From NCBI RefSeq assembly GCF_004522155.1, contig NZ_SDEA01000008.1:62001-126000 (forward strand): a stretch of 64,000 nucleotides of DNA. The letters run 5' to 3'. Source of the DNA: Paracoccus luteus. Its GTDB lineage: Bacteria; Pseudomonadota; Alphaproteobacteria; Rhodobacterales; Rhodobacteraceae. A program made the position numbers and the translations under genes. Each line of letters starts with the position of its first letter. The stretch's first letter is position 1. The notes beneath the pieces were generated by a model. The model was not told the origin of the DNA and searched no databases. It worked only from the letters and a program-made list of their open reading frames with translations. Below, one piece after another: positions 7,833-16,472 of this stretch.

Positions 7833-8922
7833 TCCGCCGCCCGGGGGCAGGGTCGGGGGCGCTGCCTCCATCGTCTTACACGACGATCCCCGGGATATTT
7901 CCGCCACGCTGAAACAGGCGCTGCACGCGCAGGCGCTGGCCGAGGGGTTTACCGCCATGCGGGTCACCACCCCCGACGCAATCCCGCAGGCGGCGGCGCG
8001 GCTGGCCGAGTATGTGGCCAATGACCGCCACGGCCAGATGGGCTGGATGGCCGAGCGCATGGGCTGGCGCGGCGATCCCGCCGCCCTGTGGCCCGAGGCG
8101 CGGTCCGTGGTGATGCTGGCCGAGGCCTATACGCCCCCCCACGACCCGCGCGAGGATCTGGCGCGCGCCGACCGCGGCGCGGTCAGCGTCTATGCGCAGG
8201 GCAAGGACTATCACGACATCGTCAAGTCGCGGCTGAAGCGCGTCGGCCGCTGGCTGATCGAACAGGGCGGGGGCGGGATCAAGGTCTTCGTGGACACCGC
8301 CCCGGTCATGGAAAAGCCGCTGGCGCAGGCGGCGGGGCTGGGCTGGCAGGGCAAGCACACCAACCTGCTGTCGCGCGACCTCGGCAGCTGGTTCTTTCTG
8401 GGCGCGATCTTCACCACCCTGCCCCTGCCCCCCGACGCGGCCGAGGCCAGCCACTGCGGCAACTGCACCGCCTGCCTGGACATCTGCCCCACGCGGGCCT
8501 TTCCCGCGCCCTATCAGCTGGATGCGCGGCGCTGCATTTCCTATCTGACGATCGAACACAGGGGCCCGGTCGACCCCGAGCTGCGCCCCGCGCTGGGCAA
8601 CCGCATCTATGGCTGCGACGACTGCCTTGCCGCCTGCCCGTGGAACAAGTTCGCCGTCGCCGCGACCGAGATGCGCTATCACGGGCCGCACCGCGCCCCG
8701 CCGCTGGCCGAGCTTGCGGCACTGGACGACGCGGGGTTCCGGGCGCGGTTTTCGGGCAGCCCGATCAAGCGCATCGGCCGCGACCGGATGGTGCGCAACG
8801 TGCTGTATGCGATCGGCAACAGCGGCCTGCCCGCCCTGCGTGGCGTGGCGCAGGGGCTGGCGGACGACCCCGATCCGGCGGTCGCCGATGCCGCGCGCTG
8901 GGCTGTGGCGCGGCTGGCATGA
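7813..8922 (+). CDS. queG: Epoxyqueuosine reductase
   Basis: Cobalamin- and Fe-S-dependent enzyme that reduces epoxyqueuosine to queuosine in tRNA, the last step of the pathway. It has 369 residues, slightly long. Two ferredoxin clusters are clear: [12 protein letters not shown] (Cys 215, 218, 221, 225) and [11 protein letters not shown] (Cys 268, 271, 275), with Cys241 in [16 protein letters not shown]-like C-terminal tail follows ([12 protein letters not shown]). The first 28 or so residues are odd: they are coded by a dispersed intergenic-type element (7841-7900) and do not look like QueG, so the start may have moved upstream or an unusual start lies near codon 29. Its stop overlaps the next gene (ATGA). 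Confidence 0.93.
   Translation: MPSLISDPPPGGRVGGAASIVLHDDPRDISATLKQALHAQALAEGFTAMRVTTPDAIPQAAARLAEYVANDRHGQMGWMAERMGWRGDPAALWPEARSVVMLAEAYTPPHDPREDLARADRGAVSVYAQGKDYHDIVKSRLKRVGRWLIEQGGGGIKVFVDTAPVMEKPLAQAAGLGWQGKHTNLLSRDLGSWFFLGAIFTTLPLPPDAAEASHCGNCTACLDICPTRAFPAPYQLDARRCISYLTIEHRGPVDPELRPALGNRIYGCDDCLAACPWNKFAVAATEMRYHGPHRAPPLAELAALDDAGFRARFSGSPIKRIGRDRMVRNVLYAIGNSGLPALRGVAQGLADDPDPAVADAARWAVARLA
7841..7900 (+). repeat. Dispersed inverted-repeat + GGGATATTT element, copy 1
   Basis: G-rich tract, then the inverted repeat ATCGTC-TTACAC-GACGAT (7870-7887), followed directly by CCCCGGGATATTT. The same layout, an inverted repeat abutting GGGGATATTT or CCCGGGATATTT, recurs at 15076 and 29465. 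This copy lies inside the 5' end of queG as annotated. Confidence 0.6.
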
Positions 8923-9830
8923 ACCCCTTGCGCGGCGTCCTGCTGAAGCTGGGCAGCGTGTTCCTGTTCACCGTCATGGCCGCGATCCTGAAGGCCACGG
9001 CCGTCAGCGTCCCGGCGGGGGAACAGGTGTTCTTCCGGTCGCTGTTCGCCATTCCCGTGATCCTGGCCTGGCTTGCCCTCCGGGGCGAGATGGCGACCGG
9101 CCTGCGGACGCGCGACCCGATGAGCCATGCGTATCGCGGCATCGTGGGGTCCATCGCGATGGGCACCGGATTCGCCGGGCTGGGGCTGCTGCCGTTCCCC
9201 GAGGCGACGGCGCTGGGCTATGCCATGCCGCTGCTGACGGTGATCTTTGCGGCGATGTTTCTGGGCGAGACCGTCCGCGCCTTTCGGCTGGGCATGGTCG
9301 GGCTGGGGCTGGCGGGGGTGCTGATCGTGCTGTCGCCGCGCCTGTCGGCGGCCGCCGACGGCGTGTCGCTGGCCGAGACGCTGGGCGCGGTGCTGACGCT
9401 GATCGGGGCCGCGTTCGGGGCGCTGGCGCAGATCTTCATCTCGCGCATGGTGCGGACGGAATCGACGACGGCGGTGGTGTTCTGGTTTTCCGTCACGGCG
9501 ACGGTGCTGTCGCTGGTCACGCTGCCCTTTGGCTGGGTGCTGCCCGACGCGCGCACGGCGGCGCTGCTGGTCGGCTGCGGCGTGCTGGGCGGCGCGGCGC
9601 AGATCATGCTGACCGCGTCCTATCGTTTCGCGGACGCCTCGCTGGTGGCGCCGTTCGACTATGCCTCGATGCTGATGGCGCTGGCGATCGGCTGGTTCGT
9701 CTTTGACGAGGGCGCCTCGCCGCGGATGCTGGCGGGCGCGGTCGTCATCATCGCGGCGGGCGTCGCGATCATCCTGCGCGAACGCTCGCTGGGCATCAGC
9801 CGCGCGCGCCGGGCGGGGACGCCCCGCTAG
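8919..9830 (+). CDS. EamA-type DMT-family transporter
   Basis: Inner-membrane carrier of the drug/metabolite transporter superfamily, 303 residues with about ten hydrophobic helices in two EamA repeats (first from about 5 to 135, second from about 150 to 290). EamA hallmarks include [35 protein letters not shown] helices and a late [11 protein letters not shown]. The substrate cannot be told; related proteins are called S-adenosylmethionine or riboflavin-type uptake or generic exporters. The start codon overlaps the queG stop (ATGA), so it is translated from the queG transcript. Confidence 0.85.
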   Translation: MNPLRGVLLKLGSVFLFTVMAAILKATAVSVPAGEQVFFRSLFAIPVILAWLALRGEMATGLRTRDPMSHAYRGIVGSIAMGTGFAGLGLLPFPEATALGYAMPLLTVIFAAMFLGETVRAFRLGMVGLGLAGVLIVLSPRLSAAADGVSLAETLGAVLTLIGAAFGALAQIFISRMVRTESTTAVVFWFSVTATVLSLVTLPFGWVLPDARTAALLVGCGVLGGAAQIMLTASYRFADASLVAPFDYASMLMALAIGWFVFDEGASPRMLAGAVVIIAAGVAIILRERSLGISRARRAGTPR

Positions 9831-9848
9831 GGTCGGGCGGGAACGCCC

Positions 9849-11225
9849 TCAGGGCCGGTCGGCAAAGCCGAAGGCGACATAATCGCGCAGATAGGCGGCC
9901 TTGGCCGCCTTGCGCAGGGCGGGGTCGTCCAGCACCGCGGGCAGCGGATCGGGCCGTGGCCCGGCCGCGTCGATCCCGGCGGCGCGGGCAAGAAAGGCCA
10001 GATCGCCGTCGATCCGATCCTCGCGCGCGACAAGGTCGGGGGCGGCAAAGCGGGCGAAACCGGCCAGCACCTCGGACTGGGTGGCCCAGCCGGGATGGGT
10101 GGCCAGCGTCGTCTGGCCCAGCAGGTTGCGGCGCAGGAAATCGAGGAACGCCGCGAACAGGGGCGCGCGCGCCGCGGCGTCCAGCCTGTCCAGTTCGTCG
10201 TCGGGCGGCAGGGGGACGCGGTGGATGTCGCGCAGGGTCTGGCGCAACTCGGGGCTGCGGGCGGCCAGCATCGCCCCGAACGCATCCCACGCGCGCGGCA
10301 GCGGATGGCGCAGCACGGTAAAGCTGCGGTGGCCGGGGTGGGCGCGTTTCCACTGGCGCAGGCCGTTCTGGGTCAGGTCGCCCGCCACCGGCCCCAGCCC
10401 CGCCAGCCAGCGCCCGACGCTGGCCGACGGCCCGCCGCGCACCGGCATGAACAGCAGCCCCGCGCCTGCGTCCGCCGTCTGGAACGACGGCACGGCGGGA
10501 CCGCGCCGCGGTTCGAACCCGGGGATGCGGTGCAGCTGGAACGGATCGGCGGCGACCAGTTCGGCCTGCATCTCGGGCAGGTTCGTGACCTTGTCGGCCA
10601 TCTCGCGCGGGTTCTGGGGCACCTGGTCCTGCGCCGGCTCGACCCGCTCAAGGTCGGTGCGGCCCAGCCAGCGCGCCAGGCCGGTCATCACGGCCGCGTC
10701 GCGCAAATCGTCATAGTTCAGCCAGAACGCCGTCTGCCCCCGGCTTTGCAGGCCGTGCTGGATGCGGTCCAGAAACGCCTGCGTCGCGGCCAGCGACTGG
10801 CGGAAATCGGCGGCGTCGAAATCGACGCGGGCGGGGATCGGCGTTTCGGACTGGTTCAGCTTCCACTGGTTGGTGGCATAGGCCAGCCGCGTGGACACCC
10901 AGCTGTCCACGGGATTGCGGGTCAGCACGATCTTGGCGCAGGTCGGATCGTCCATCACGGGATCGAACACGCGCGGATCGTGGTCGTGGAAATACCGGAA
11001 CCCCTTGACCTTGCGGGCCGCGACCATGTGCTGCCACAGCCGCAAAGGGTCGGCGTCGCGGTCGGCCAGCGTCATGCCATACAGGTCGCCCTGATCGGGC
11101 CAGCCTACGAAATAGGGGTTATAGGCCTCGCCGAAGCAGGCGAGGTCGTGGGCGTTCATCGTCGCCTCAAGCAGGTTCGACCCGGTGCGCATGCCGGCGA
11201 AGATGACAAAGCTGCGAAAGGTCAT
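9849..11225 (-). CDS. Two-domain sulfotransferase (Stf0-like plus second sulfotransferase-like half)
   Basis: Predicted PAPS-dependent sulfotransferase, 458 residues. The N-terminal half resembles Stf0-type enzymes: the 5'-phosphosulfate loop RTGSNLLE at 13-20, FGEAYNP, and a 3'-phosphate region IVLTRNPVDSWVSTRLA at 99-115. From about residue 255 a second unit repeats the plan: a degenerate loop FMPVRGGPSASVGRWLAG (259-276) and TVLRHPLPRAWDAF (303-316), which resembles the carbohydrate sulfotransferase type. The second loop lacks the usual Lys, so this half may be inactive or bind acceptor. It is the last gene of a six-gene polysaccharide operon and its start overlaps the preceding GT stop by four bases. 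Target sugar unknown. Confidence 0.8.
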   Translation of the reverse strand: MTFRSFVIFAGMRTGSNLLEATMNAHDLACFGEAYNPYFVGWPDQGDLYGMTLADRDADPLRLWQHMVAARKVKGFRYFHDHDPRVFDPVMDDPTCAKIVLTRNPVDSWVSTRLAYATNQWKLNQSETPIPARVDFDAADFRQSLAATQAFLDRIQHGLQSRGQTAFWLNYDDLRDAAVMTGLARWLGRTDLERVEPAQDQVPQNPREMADKVTNLPEMQAELVAADPFQLHRIPGFEPRRGPAVPSFQTADAGAGLLFMPVRGGPSASVGRWLAGLGPVAGDLTQNGLRQWKRAHPGHRSFTVLRHPLPRAWDAFGAMLAARSPELRQTLRDIHRVPLPPDDELDRLDAAARAPLFAAFLDFLRRNLLGQTTLATHPGWATQSEVLAGFARFAAPDLVAREDRIDGDLAFLARAAGIDAAGPRPDPLPAVLDDPALRKAAKAAYLRDYVAFGFADRP

Positions 11226-13144
11226 GGGCGTTCCCTTGTCGGGCCGACGGCACGGCGCAGGCCGCGTCCGGCGGCCAGTGGGGCGGCAGGGTCGTGGCGG
11301 ACCTGCGGCGCGCCGGGGGGCGCGGGGGGCGCCGCCGGCCCGGCCCGTTGCGCGCCCGCCGGGGCGCTGCCCGCGCCGGGCGCCGCCGCCGCGCCGCTGG
11401 CGTTGCCCGGCTTGGCCCCCGCATGCACCGTCACCGCGCGCAGGGTCCGCAGGTCGCCCATCCGGCGCGGGCGCAGCCCGGCGTTGGTCAGCCGCCGCAG
11501 CAGCGGCACCACCCCCGTCACGCTGCGCATCGCGGGCAGCGCGACGCTGTGCGGCCCCTCGGGCGCGAGGTCGTGCAGCATCAGCCGCAGCGGCACCTGC
11601 GGCTTGGCGACCGTGTCGGCCAGGTTGAACCGGGCAACGCGGGCCTTGACCCAGACCGAATCCAGCGCCGACAGGAACTCGATCTCGGCCCGCTGCATCA
11701 CGGCGGCAGCGCGGCGGATGTCGTCGAAGGGCATCCCCGATCCCAGCATCGGGGCGATCCACGCCCCCGTCGCGACATAGATGCGCGCGTTCGGATCGGT
11801 CGCCATGAACCAGTTCAGCGACTGCCGGTCGCGCGGGGAAAACAGAAAGCCGATCTCGGTCGGCGAGGACCGGATCAGCGAGGTCAGGAACCCGCGCGGG
11901 TCAAGGTCGCGGATCGCCGCGCTGTCGGACAGCGCGCCGGGACCGATGCGTTCGTCCTGCGCGAACTCGACCTGGTCGCGGGCCAGCAGGTGGCGGTGCA
12001 TGGTCAGGCCGGTCCCTGCGGCCAGCCATTCGGCCAGCCCCGGGAACAAATCGCCAAAGCCATAGATCACCGCATAGGGGCGCGCGGTCTTGCCGTTCTC
12101 GGCGTCCTTGCGGGGAAAGCGGCTTTGCATGTAAAGCCCCGGCCGCCCGCGCTGGCGGCGGTCGGCGGCCCGGTCCAGCAGCGCCTCGATCCGGTCGGTG
12201 TCGGGTTCCTGATCGGCCTGGCCGTCGGCCGCCGTCACCGGGAAATGGTCGTAGAGCGCCCGCGCCCCCGGCCAGATCTTGCGCGCGACAAAGGCGCGCG
12301 ACCCGGCCAGCAGCGACAGGTGGTCGTCATAGAACACATAGGGTTTGCCCTGCGCGTCGAACTTGGCCAGCGTCAGCGACCGGCTTTCCACGTCGATGGA
12401 ATGGCGGCGCACCAGCGTCTGGAAATAGCTTTCGTCGGGCACCCACACGCGGCGGAAATACGCGTCCCATTCCGCGCGCCGCGGGTCGTTCAGGATCGCG
12501 CGCACCGTGGCGGCGGTCAGGCACCACCATTGCGACCCCAGATGCGGGACCAGCCCCTGCGGGATGGCGCGGGCCAGCCCCAGCCGGCGCTGCAGCGCGA
12601 CATAGCGGTCGAACAGCCCCCGCTGGCGGCGATAGGAAAACGGGAAGCGCAGGGTAAAGCGTTCCTCGTTCAACCCGCCCACGGTCCAGCCCACGTCCCG
12701 CGCCGTCACGCTTTCGATAAAGTCGCGCCCGGCGTGGCGCGCCAGATGCGCGGCCAGTTCCGGCATCGGGCGCAGCGGCAGGCAGGCGCCCGACGCGGTG
12801 ATGACGTGGGTCAGGTCGGGGTGGCTGTCCAGCAGCAGCCGCGCGGCGTCCAGCGTCGCCTGCACCAGGCTGAAGGTGCCCCATTCGCAGGGCCGCCGCG
12901 CGGGATACAGCGCGCCCGTCCCCTGCAGCGCGGATTTCAGCGCCGCCGTCGCGTCGGCCGGGGCCTTGGCGTCGATGTGGATGGCGATGCGCGCGCCGCC
13001 ATCCGTCCACAGCCGGGCCATGCGCGCGGCCAGTTCAAGATTGTCGTGGCACAGCATCACCACGCCCAGACGGACGGGGACAGGGACCGGGGCCGCCCCG
13101 CCCGTCGCCCCTGCAGGCACGGTGCCGCTGCCGGGCGGCGCCAT
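11222..13144 (-). CDS. Core-2/I-branching-type glycosyltransferase with DUF5927/5928-like C-terminus
   Basis: A 640-residue glycosyltransferase. Residues 25-290 match the GT14 Core-2/I-branching fold: VVMLCHDNLELAARM, IAIHIDAKAP, HPDLTHVITASGACLPLRP and WVPDESYFQTL. The remainder, to about residue 560, is the C-terminal domain found on many Rhodobacteraceae members of this family (DUF5927/5928 type), with HRHLLARDQVEF and IGFLFSPRDRQSLNWF; its role is unknown. The last 80 residues are Ala/Pro/Gly-rich and probably disordered. The start overlaps the stop of the upstream GT by one base and its stop overlaps the sulfotransferase start, so the three proteins are made together. The sugar transferred, possibly GlcNAc or xylose, is inferred from the fold only. 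Confidence 0.82.
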   Translation of the reverse strand: MAPPGSGTVPAGATGGAAPVPVPVRLGVVMLCHDNLELAARMARLWTDGGARIAIHIDAKAPADATAALKSALQGTGALYPARRPCEWGTFSLVQATLDAARLLLDSHPDLTHVITASGACLPLRPMPELAAHLARHAGRDFIESVTARDVGWTVGGLNEERFTLRFPFSYRRQRGLFDRYVALQRRLGLARAIPQGLVPHLGSQWWCLTAATVRAILNDPRRAEWDAYFRRVWVPDESYFQTLVRRHSIDVESRSLTLAKFDAQGKPYVFYDDHLSLLAGSRAFVARKIWPGARALYDHFPVTAADGQADQEPDTDRIEALLDRAADRRQRGRPGLYMQSRFPRKDAENGKTARPYAVIYGFGDLFPGLAEWLAAGTGLTMHRHLLARDQVEFAQDERIGPGALSDSAAIRDLDPRGFLTSLIRSSPTEIGFLFSPRDRQSLNWFMATDPNARIYVATGAWIAPMLGSGMPFDDIRRAAAVMQRAEIEFLSALDSVWVKARVARFNLADTVAKPQVPLRLMLHDLAPEGPHSVALPAMRSVTGVVPLLRRLTNAGLRPRRMGDLRTLRAVTVHAGAKPGNASGAAAAPGAGSAPAGAQRAGPAAPPAPPGAPQVRHDPAAPLAAGRGLRRAVGPTRERP

Positions 13145-14169
13145 CAGACCCAGTTCCCGCGCGAGATCAGGCCCAGATCCTCGAGCTGGCGCCAGTTCTG
13201 GAACCGCTGCGACTGGGCGGTCCAGAAATCGGGATCGTCCTGCAGGCCCTGATGATAGGCGCGGTATTCCTGGCTGTTGCCGTAATGCTGGCCCCGGTCC
13301 AGTTCCTCGGCGGATTTTTCAACGAAGGTGGACAGGAACTTGGCGTGCAGCAGGATGCCCGAGGCGCGTTCGCCCCCGTCCTCGTCATAGACCATGTTCA
13401 GCGAGCGGGGCAGCAGCATGTGGGTGGAACTGACATAGACATAGGGCCGTTCCCAGCGCACCAGCGGGATCTTGTTCAGCGCCGGGGCCTGTTCGGGCCG
13501 GTCGGCAAAGAACGCGCGCGTGCGCGGCCCGCCCTGTATCCACAGATTGCCATAGGTGCCGTTCTTGCGGATCGTATAGTTGGCCGGGTCGAACCACGAC
13601 GCGACGGCGAACGGATCGCCGCCCCGCTGATAGGGTTCGGCGGTGACCGGGCCGCGCGGATACATGTCCAGCAGCATGGCGGGAAACGACTTGACGGCGG
13701 AACTGTCCAGCCAGTCGGTCAGCGCGCGGATCGGGCGCGTGTCGCAATGCGGATAGACCAGGAACTCGTCGGGATCGACGGTCAGGCACCAGTGCCCGCT
13801 GCCGTGCCGGAACAGCAGCCACGCCGTCCAGTCCATGCCGAAGCGCGACGCCTTGTAGCTGTCGCCCGTGCGCCACACCGACACGTCGGGCTGCGCGGCC
13901 AGGAACTCGCGGCTGCCGTCGTCGCTGTCGTTGTCCACGAACAGGAAATGGTCGATGCCCATCCTGCGGTAATAGTCGAGGAAGTATGGCAGCCGCACGC
14001 CTTCGTTGCGCTGGGTGACAAAGGCCAGGATCGCGTCGCGCCCGATGGCGCCGGTGCGGTCGGCCACCGGGGTCAGGCGGTTGCGGCGCCGGATGGCGCG
14101 GCCAAGATACCACTGCCGGCGCGCCCTCAGCCGCAGCTTGCGTCGATATGTCTTCCACCACCTCGGCAC
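13144..14169 (-). CDS. Glycosyltransferase family 2/92-like protein
   Basis: Cytosolic or membrane-associated glycosyltransferase, about 341 residues. The N-terminal 35 residues are very basic. The GT-A core follows: ILAFVTQRNEGVRLPYFLDYY, then FLFVDNDSDDGSREFL (77-90) and a metal-binding DPDEFLVY at 132-139. Later motifs such as YGNLWIQGGPR and VSSTHMLLP are typical of the DUF4422/GT92-like group seen in capsule clusters. Three in-frame GTG starts exist (14193, 14175, 14169); 14169 is chosen because GGAAGG lies nine bases before it, whereas 14193 would overlap the previous stop as GTGA. It sits between a GT4 and the Core-2-type enzyme in the same operon. Confidence 0.8.
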   Translation of the reverse strand: MPRWWKTYRRKLRLRARRQWYLGRAIRRRNRLTPVADRTGAIGRDAILAFVTQRNEGVRLPYFLDYYRRMGIDHFLFVDNDSDDGSREFLAAQPDVSVWRTGDSYKASRFGMDWTAWLLFRHGSGHWCLTVDPDEFLVYPHCDTRPIRALTDWLDSSAVKSFPAMLLDMYPRGPVTAEPYQRGGDPFAVASWFDPANYTIRKNGTYGNLWIQGGPRTRAFFADRPEQAPALNKIPLVRWERPYVYVSSTHMLLPRSLNMVYDEDGGERASGILLHAKFLSTFVEKSAEELDRGQHYGNSQEYRAYHQGLQDDPDFWTAQSQRFQNWRQLEDLGLISRGNWV

Positions 14170-14189
14170 GGTCACGTCCCTTCCAGCAT

Positions 14190-15479
14190 TCACGCGCGCG
14201 CGGACACGGCACGGATCGCCTGCGAGGCAAGCGCAAAATGCTCGTTCCAGGTGGGAACCGCAAGGGGCTGCAACCGCCGCTTGTGCCCGGCGGCCATGTC
14301 GGCCACCGCCGCGGCCCAGGCCTGCGGGTCGTCCGCCGGCAGCCAGCGCGCGCGATCCCCCAGGATTTCGCGCGCCGGCGGCAGGGGCGTCGCGATCACC
14401 GGCAGGCCGCGGGCCGCGGCCTCGGTCAACGGCAGGCCGAAGCCTTCGGCATGGCTGGGCATCAGCAGGGCGTGCGCGCGGTCCAGCAGCGCGGCGACAG
14501 CGCCGTCCGACAGGCCGGTCAGTTCCCGCACCGGCCCGCCCTGCGGCAGCGCGTCCAGCCGGGCGAAGGTCGCCGCGTTCCGCCAGCCGCGACGGCCGAC
14601 GATGAACAGCCGCGGCATCGCCGCAGGCGGGGTTTGCGCGCCAAGCCTGTCCCACGCGTCCAGCAGCAGCGCATGGTTCTTGCGCGGCTCGATGGTGCCG
14701 AGGGCGACGAAGAACGGGCGCGACAGGTCAAGGTCCGTCGGCAGCGCGCCGGGTTCGGGCGCGGCCAGCGTGGTGCCGATGGGCGCGACGACGACCGGGG
14801 CATGGCCGGGCAGGCCCAGCCGGTCGCGCCACCGCAAGACGTCGCCGCGGGTCGCGGCCGAGATCGCCAGCACCAGGTCGGCGTGGCCCACCCCCGCGCC
14901 AAAGCGGTCGAGGAATGCGCGCGACTGGCCTTGCCGCGTGTAATCGGGATGGTCCAGCGGGATGGTGTCGTGGATCAGCAGGACGCGCCGCGCCCACCCC
15001 ATGTTCGCCCACAGCGCCGCCGACAGATTGGCGTGGCCGACGTTCAGATAGGCGAGGATCGCGCCGGATTGCGCGGCCGGAGCCTCCGGCGGGGATATTT
15101 CGGGCCAAGAGATGTTCAACCCGGCAAGCGCCCGCCGCGCGGCGCGCCCCAGCCCGCGCCCGCTGCGGCCGCGCCGCGCCAGCGCCATGCGGGACAGCGC
15201 GGTTTCCGCCCGCGCGCGCAGGCCCGTCCGACCCAGCAGCCGGTCCAGCGCGCCCGCCGGCGGCACCGCCCCGCCCCCGGCCCACCCCAGCAGCGCGGCC
15301 CCGGCGGCCGGGGGCAGCAGCATCTGCCGGCGGCGGATGCGCGCCAGCAGCAGGTGCGGGCGGTCCTGCAGATGCGCCAGCCACGCCGCCTCGACCCGGT
15401 CGATCCCGGTCAGCGGCCCCTGCCCCAGGCGCGAGATCAGGCGGGTGACGTCCAAGACGATGACGGGTTCAGCCGCCAT
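14190..15479 (-). CDS. Glycosyltransferase family 4 (GT-B) protein
   Basis: A 429-residue retaining GT4 enzyme. The N-terminal half has VIVLDVTRLISR and LIHDTIPLDHPDY, a nucleotide-sugar transferase layout seen in polysaccharide loci. The C-terminal Rossmann half carries FFVALGTIEPRKNHALLL (258-273), LFIVGRRGW and the signature PSHAEGFGLPLTEA (341-354) with the donor-binding Glu. Donor and acceptor are unknown. Residues about 121-133 are coded by a copy of the dispersed GGGATATTT element read antisense, which seems to have been absorbed as an in-frame insertion in the linker. The start overlaps the galE stop by 11 bases. Confidence 0.87.
   Translation of the reverse strand: MAAEPVIVLDVTRLISRLGQGPLTGIDRVEAAWLAHLQDRPHLLLARIRRRQMLLPPAAGAALLGWAGGGAVPPAGALDRLLGRTGLRARAETALSRMALARRGRSGRGLGRAARRALAGLNISWPEISPPEAPAAQSGAILAYLNVGHANLSAALWANMGWARRVLLIHDTIPLDHPDYTRQGQSRAFLDRFGAGVGHADLVLAISAATRGDVLRWRDRLGLPGHAPVVVAPIGTTLAAPEPGALPTDLDLSRPFFVALGTIEPRKNHALLLDAWDRLGAQTPPAAMPRLFIVGRRGWRNAATFARLDALPQGGPVRELTGLSDGAVAALLDRAHALLMPSHAEGFGLPLTEAAARGLPVIATPLPPAREILGDRARWLPADDPQAWAAAVADMAAGHKRRLQPLAVPTWNEHFALASQAIRAVSARA
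15076..15116 (+). repeat. Dispersed inverted-repeat + GGGATATTT element, copy 2
   Basis: Inverted repeat GCCGGA-GCC-TCCGGC (15076-15090) directly followed by GGGGATATTT and then CGGGCCAAGAGATG. It is embedded in frame within the GT4 coding sequence on the opposite strand. Confidence 0.6.
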
Positions 15480-16470
15480 ACCCGCCCGTCTGGTGCCACC
15501 GCCAGGCGTCGCCGATCATCGCGGGCAGGGTCGAGCGGTCGGGCCGCCAGCCCAGCACGCGCCCGGCCTTTTCGCTGCCCGACACCAGCTTGACGGCATC
15601 GCCGCCGCGGCGCGGTCCCTCGGTGACCGGGACGGCGCGGTTCGACACGTGGCGGGCGTTGTCGATCACCTCGCGGACCGAGAAGCCGTTGCCGGTGCCC
15701 AGGCAGAACACCTCGGTCCCGCCGCCCTGCGGGCCGTTGCCCGCGCGCAGCCAGTTCAGGCCCAGCACATGCGCGTCCACAAGGTCCATGACATGGACAT
15801 AGTCGCGGATGCAGGTGCCGTCGGGCGTCGGGTAATCGCTGCCGTGGATGGTCAGCGCCGGGCGCCTGCCGTCGATGGCGTCCAGGATCAGCGGGACCAG
15901 ATGCGTTTCCGGCTGGTGGAACTCGCCCACCTGCGCGTCGGGATCGGCGCCCGCGACGTTGAAATAGCGGAAGATGACCGACCGCAGCCCGTCCGACGCC
16001 CCGAAGTCGCGCAGCATGTCCTCGATCGCGCGCTTGGAGGCGCCATAGCTGTTCAGCGGCTGCTGGGGCGTCGCCTCGTCCAGAACCACGCCGTCATGGT
16101 CGCCATAGGTCGCGCAGGTGGACGAAAAGACGAAATCGCGCACGCCGGCGGCCAGCGCCGCCTCGATCAGGGTCAGGCTGGCGCAGACATTGCCGCGCCA
16201 GTATTTGCCGGGCTGGACCATCGCCTCGCCGACCTGGCTGAGGGCGGCGAAATGCATCACCGCGACGGGCCGGTGTTCGGCAAAGACCTGATCCAGCCGG
16301 TCCCGGTCCAGCAGGTCGCCCTGTTCGAACGGGCCGAACTTGACCGCATCGCGCCAGCCCGTGCAGAGGTTGTCATAGGTGACGGGGACAAGGCCCGCCG
16401 CCGCCAGCGCCTTGCAGGCGTGCGAGCCGATATAGCCCGCGCCGCCCGTCACCAGAATCCGGTCGGCCAT
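15469..16470 (-). CDS. galE: UDP-glucose 4-epimerase
   Basis: Extended short-chain dehydrogenase that interconverts UDP-glucose and UDP-galactose (or the N-acetyl forms) with bound NAD. It has 333 residues. The NAD loop GGAGYIGSH is at 9-17, the catalytic Ser in FSSTCATYGD near 117, and YGASK with the catalytic Tyr142 and Lys146. RYFNVAGADPD and GTCIRDYVHVMDL are classic GalE motifs. Its start lies two bases after the galU stop and its stop overlaps the GT4 gene, so UDP-sugar supply and transfer are encoded together. N-acetyl specificity cannot be read from the sequence. Confidence 0.93.
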   Translation of the reverse strand: MADRILVTGGAGYIGSHACKALAAAGLVPVTYDNLCTGWRDAVKFGPFEQGDLLDRDRLDQVFAEHRPVAVMHFAALSQVGEAMVQPGKYWRGNVCASLTLIEAALAAGVRDFVFSSTCATYGDHDGVVLDEATPQQPLNSYGASKRAIEDMLRDFGASDGLRSVIFRYFNVAGADPDAQVGEFHQPETHLVPLILDAIDGRRPALTIHGSDYPTPDGTCIRDYVHVMDLVDAHVLGLNWLRAGNGPQGGGTEVFCLGTGNGFSVREVIDNARHVSNRAVPVTEGPRRGGDAVKLVSGSEKAGRVLGWRPDRSTLPAMIGDAWRWHQTGGYGG

Positions 16471-16472
16471 GA

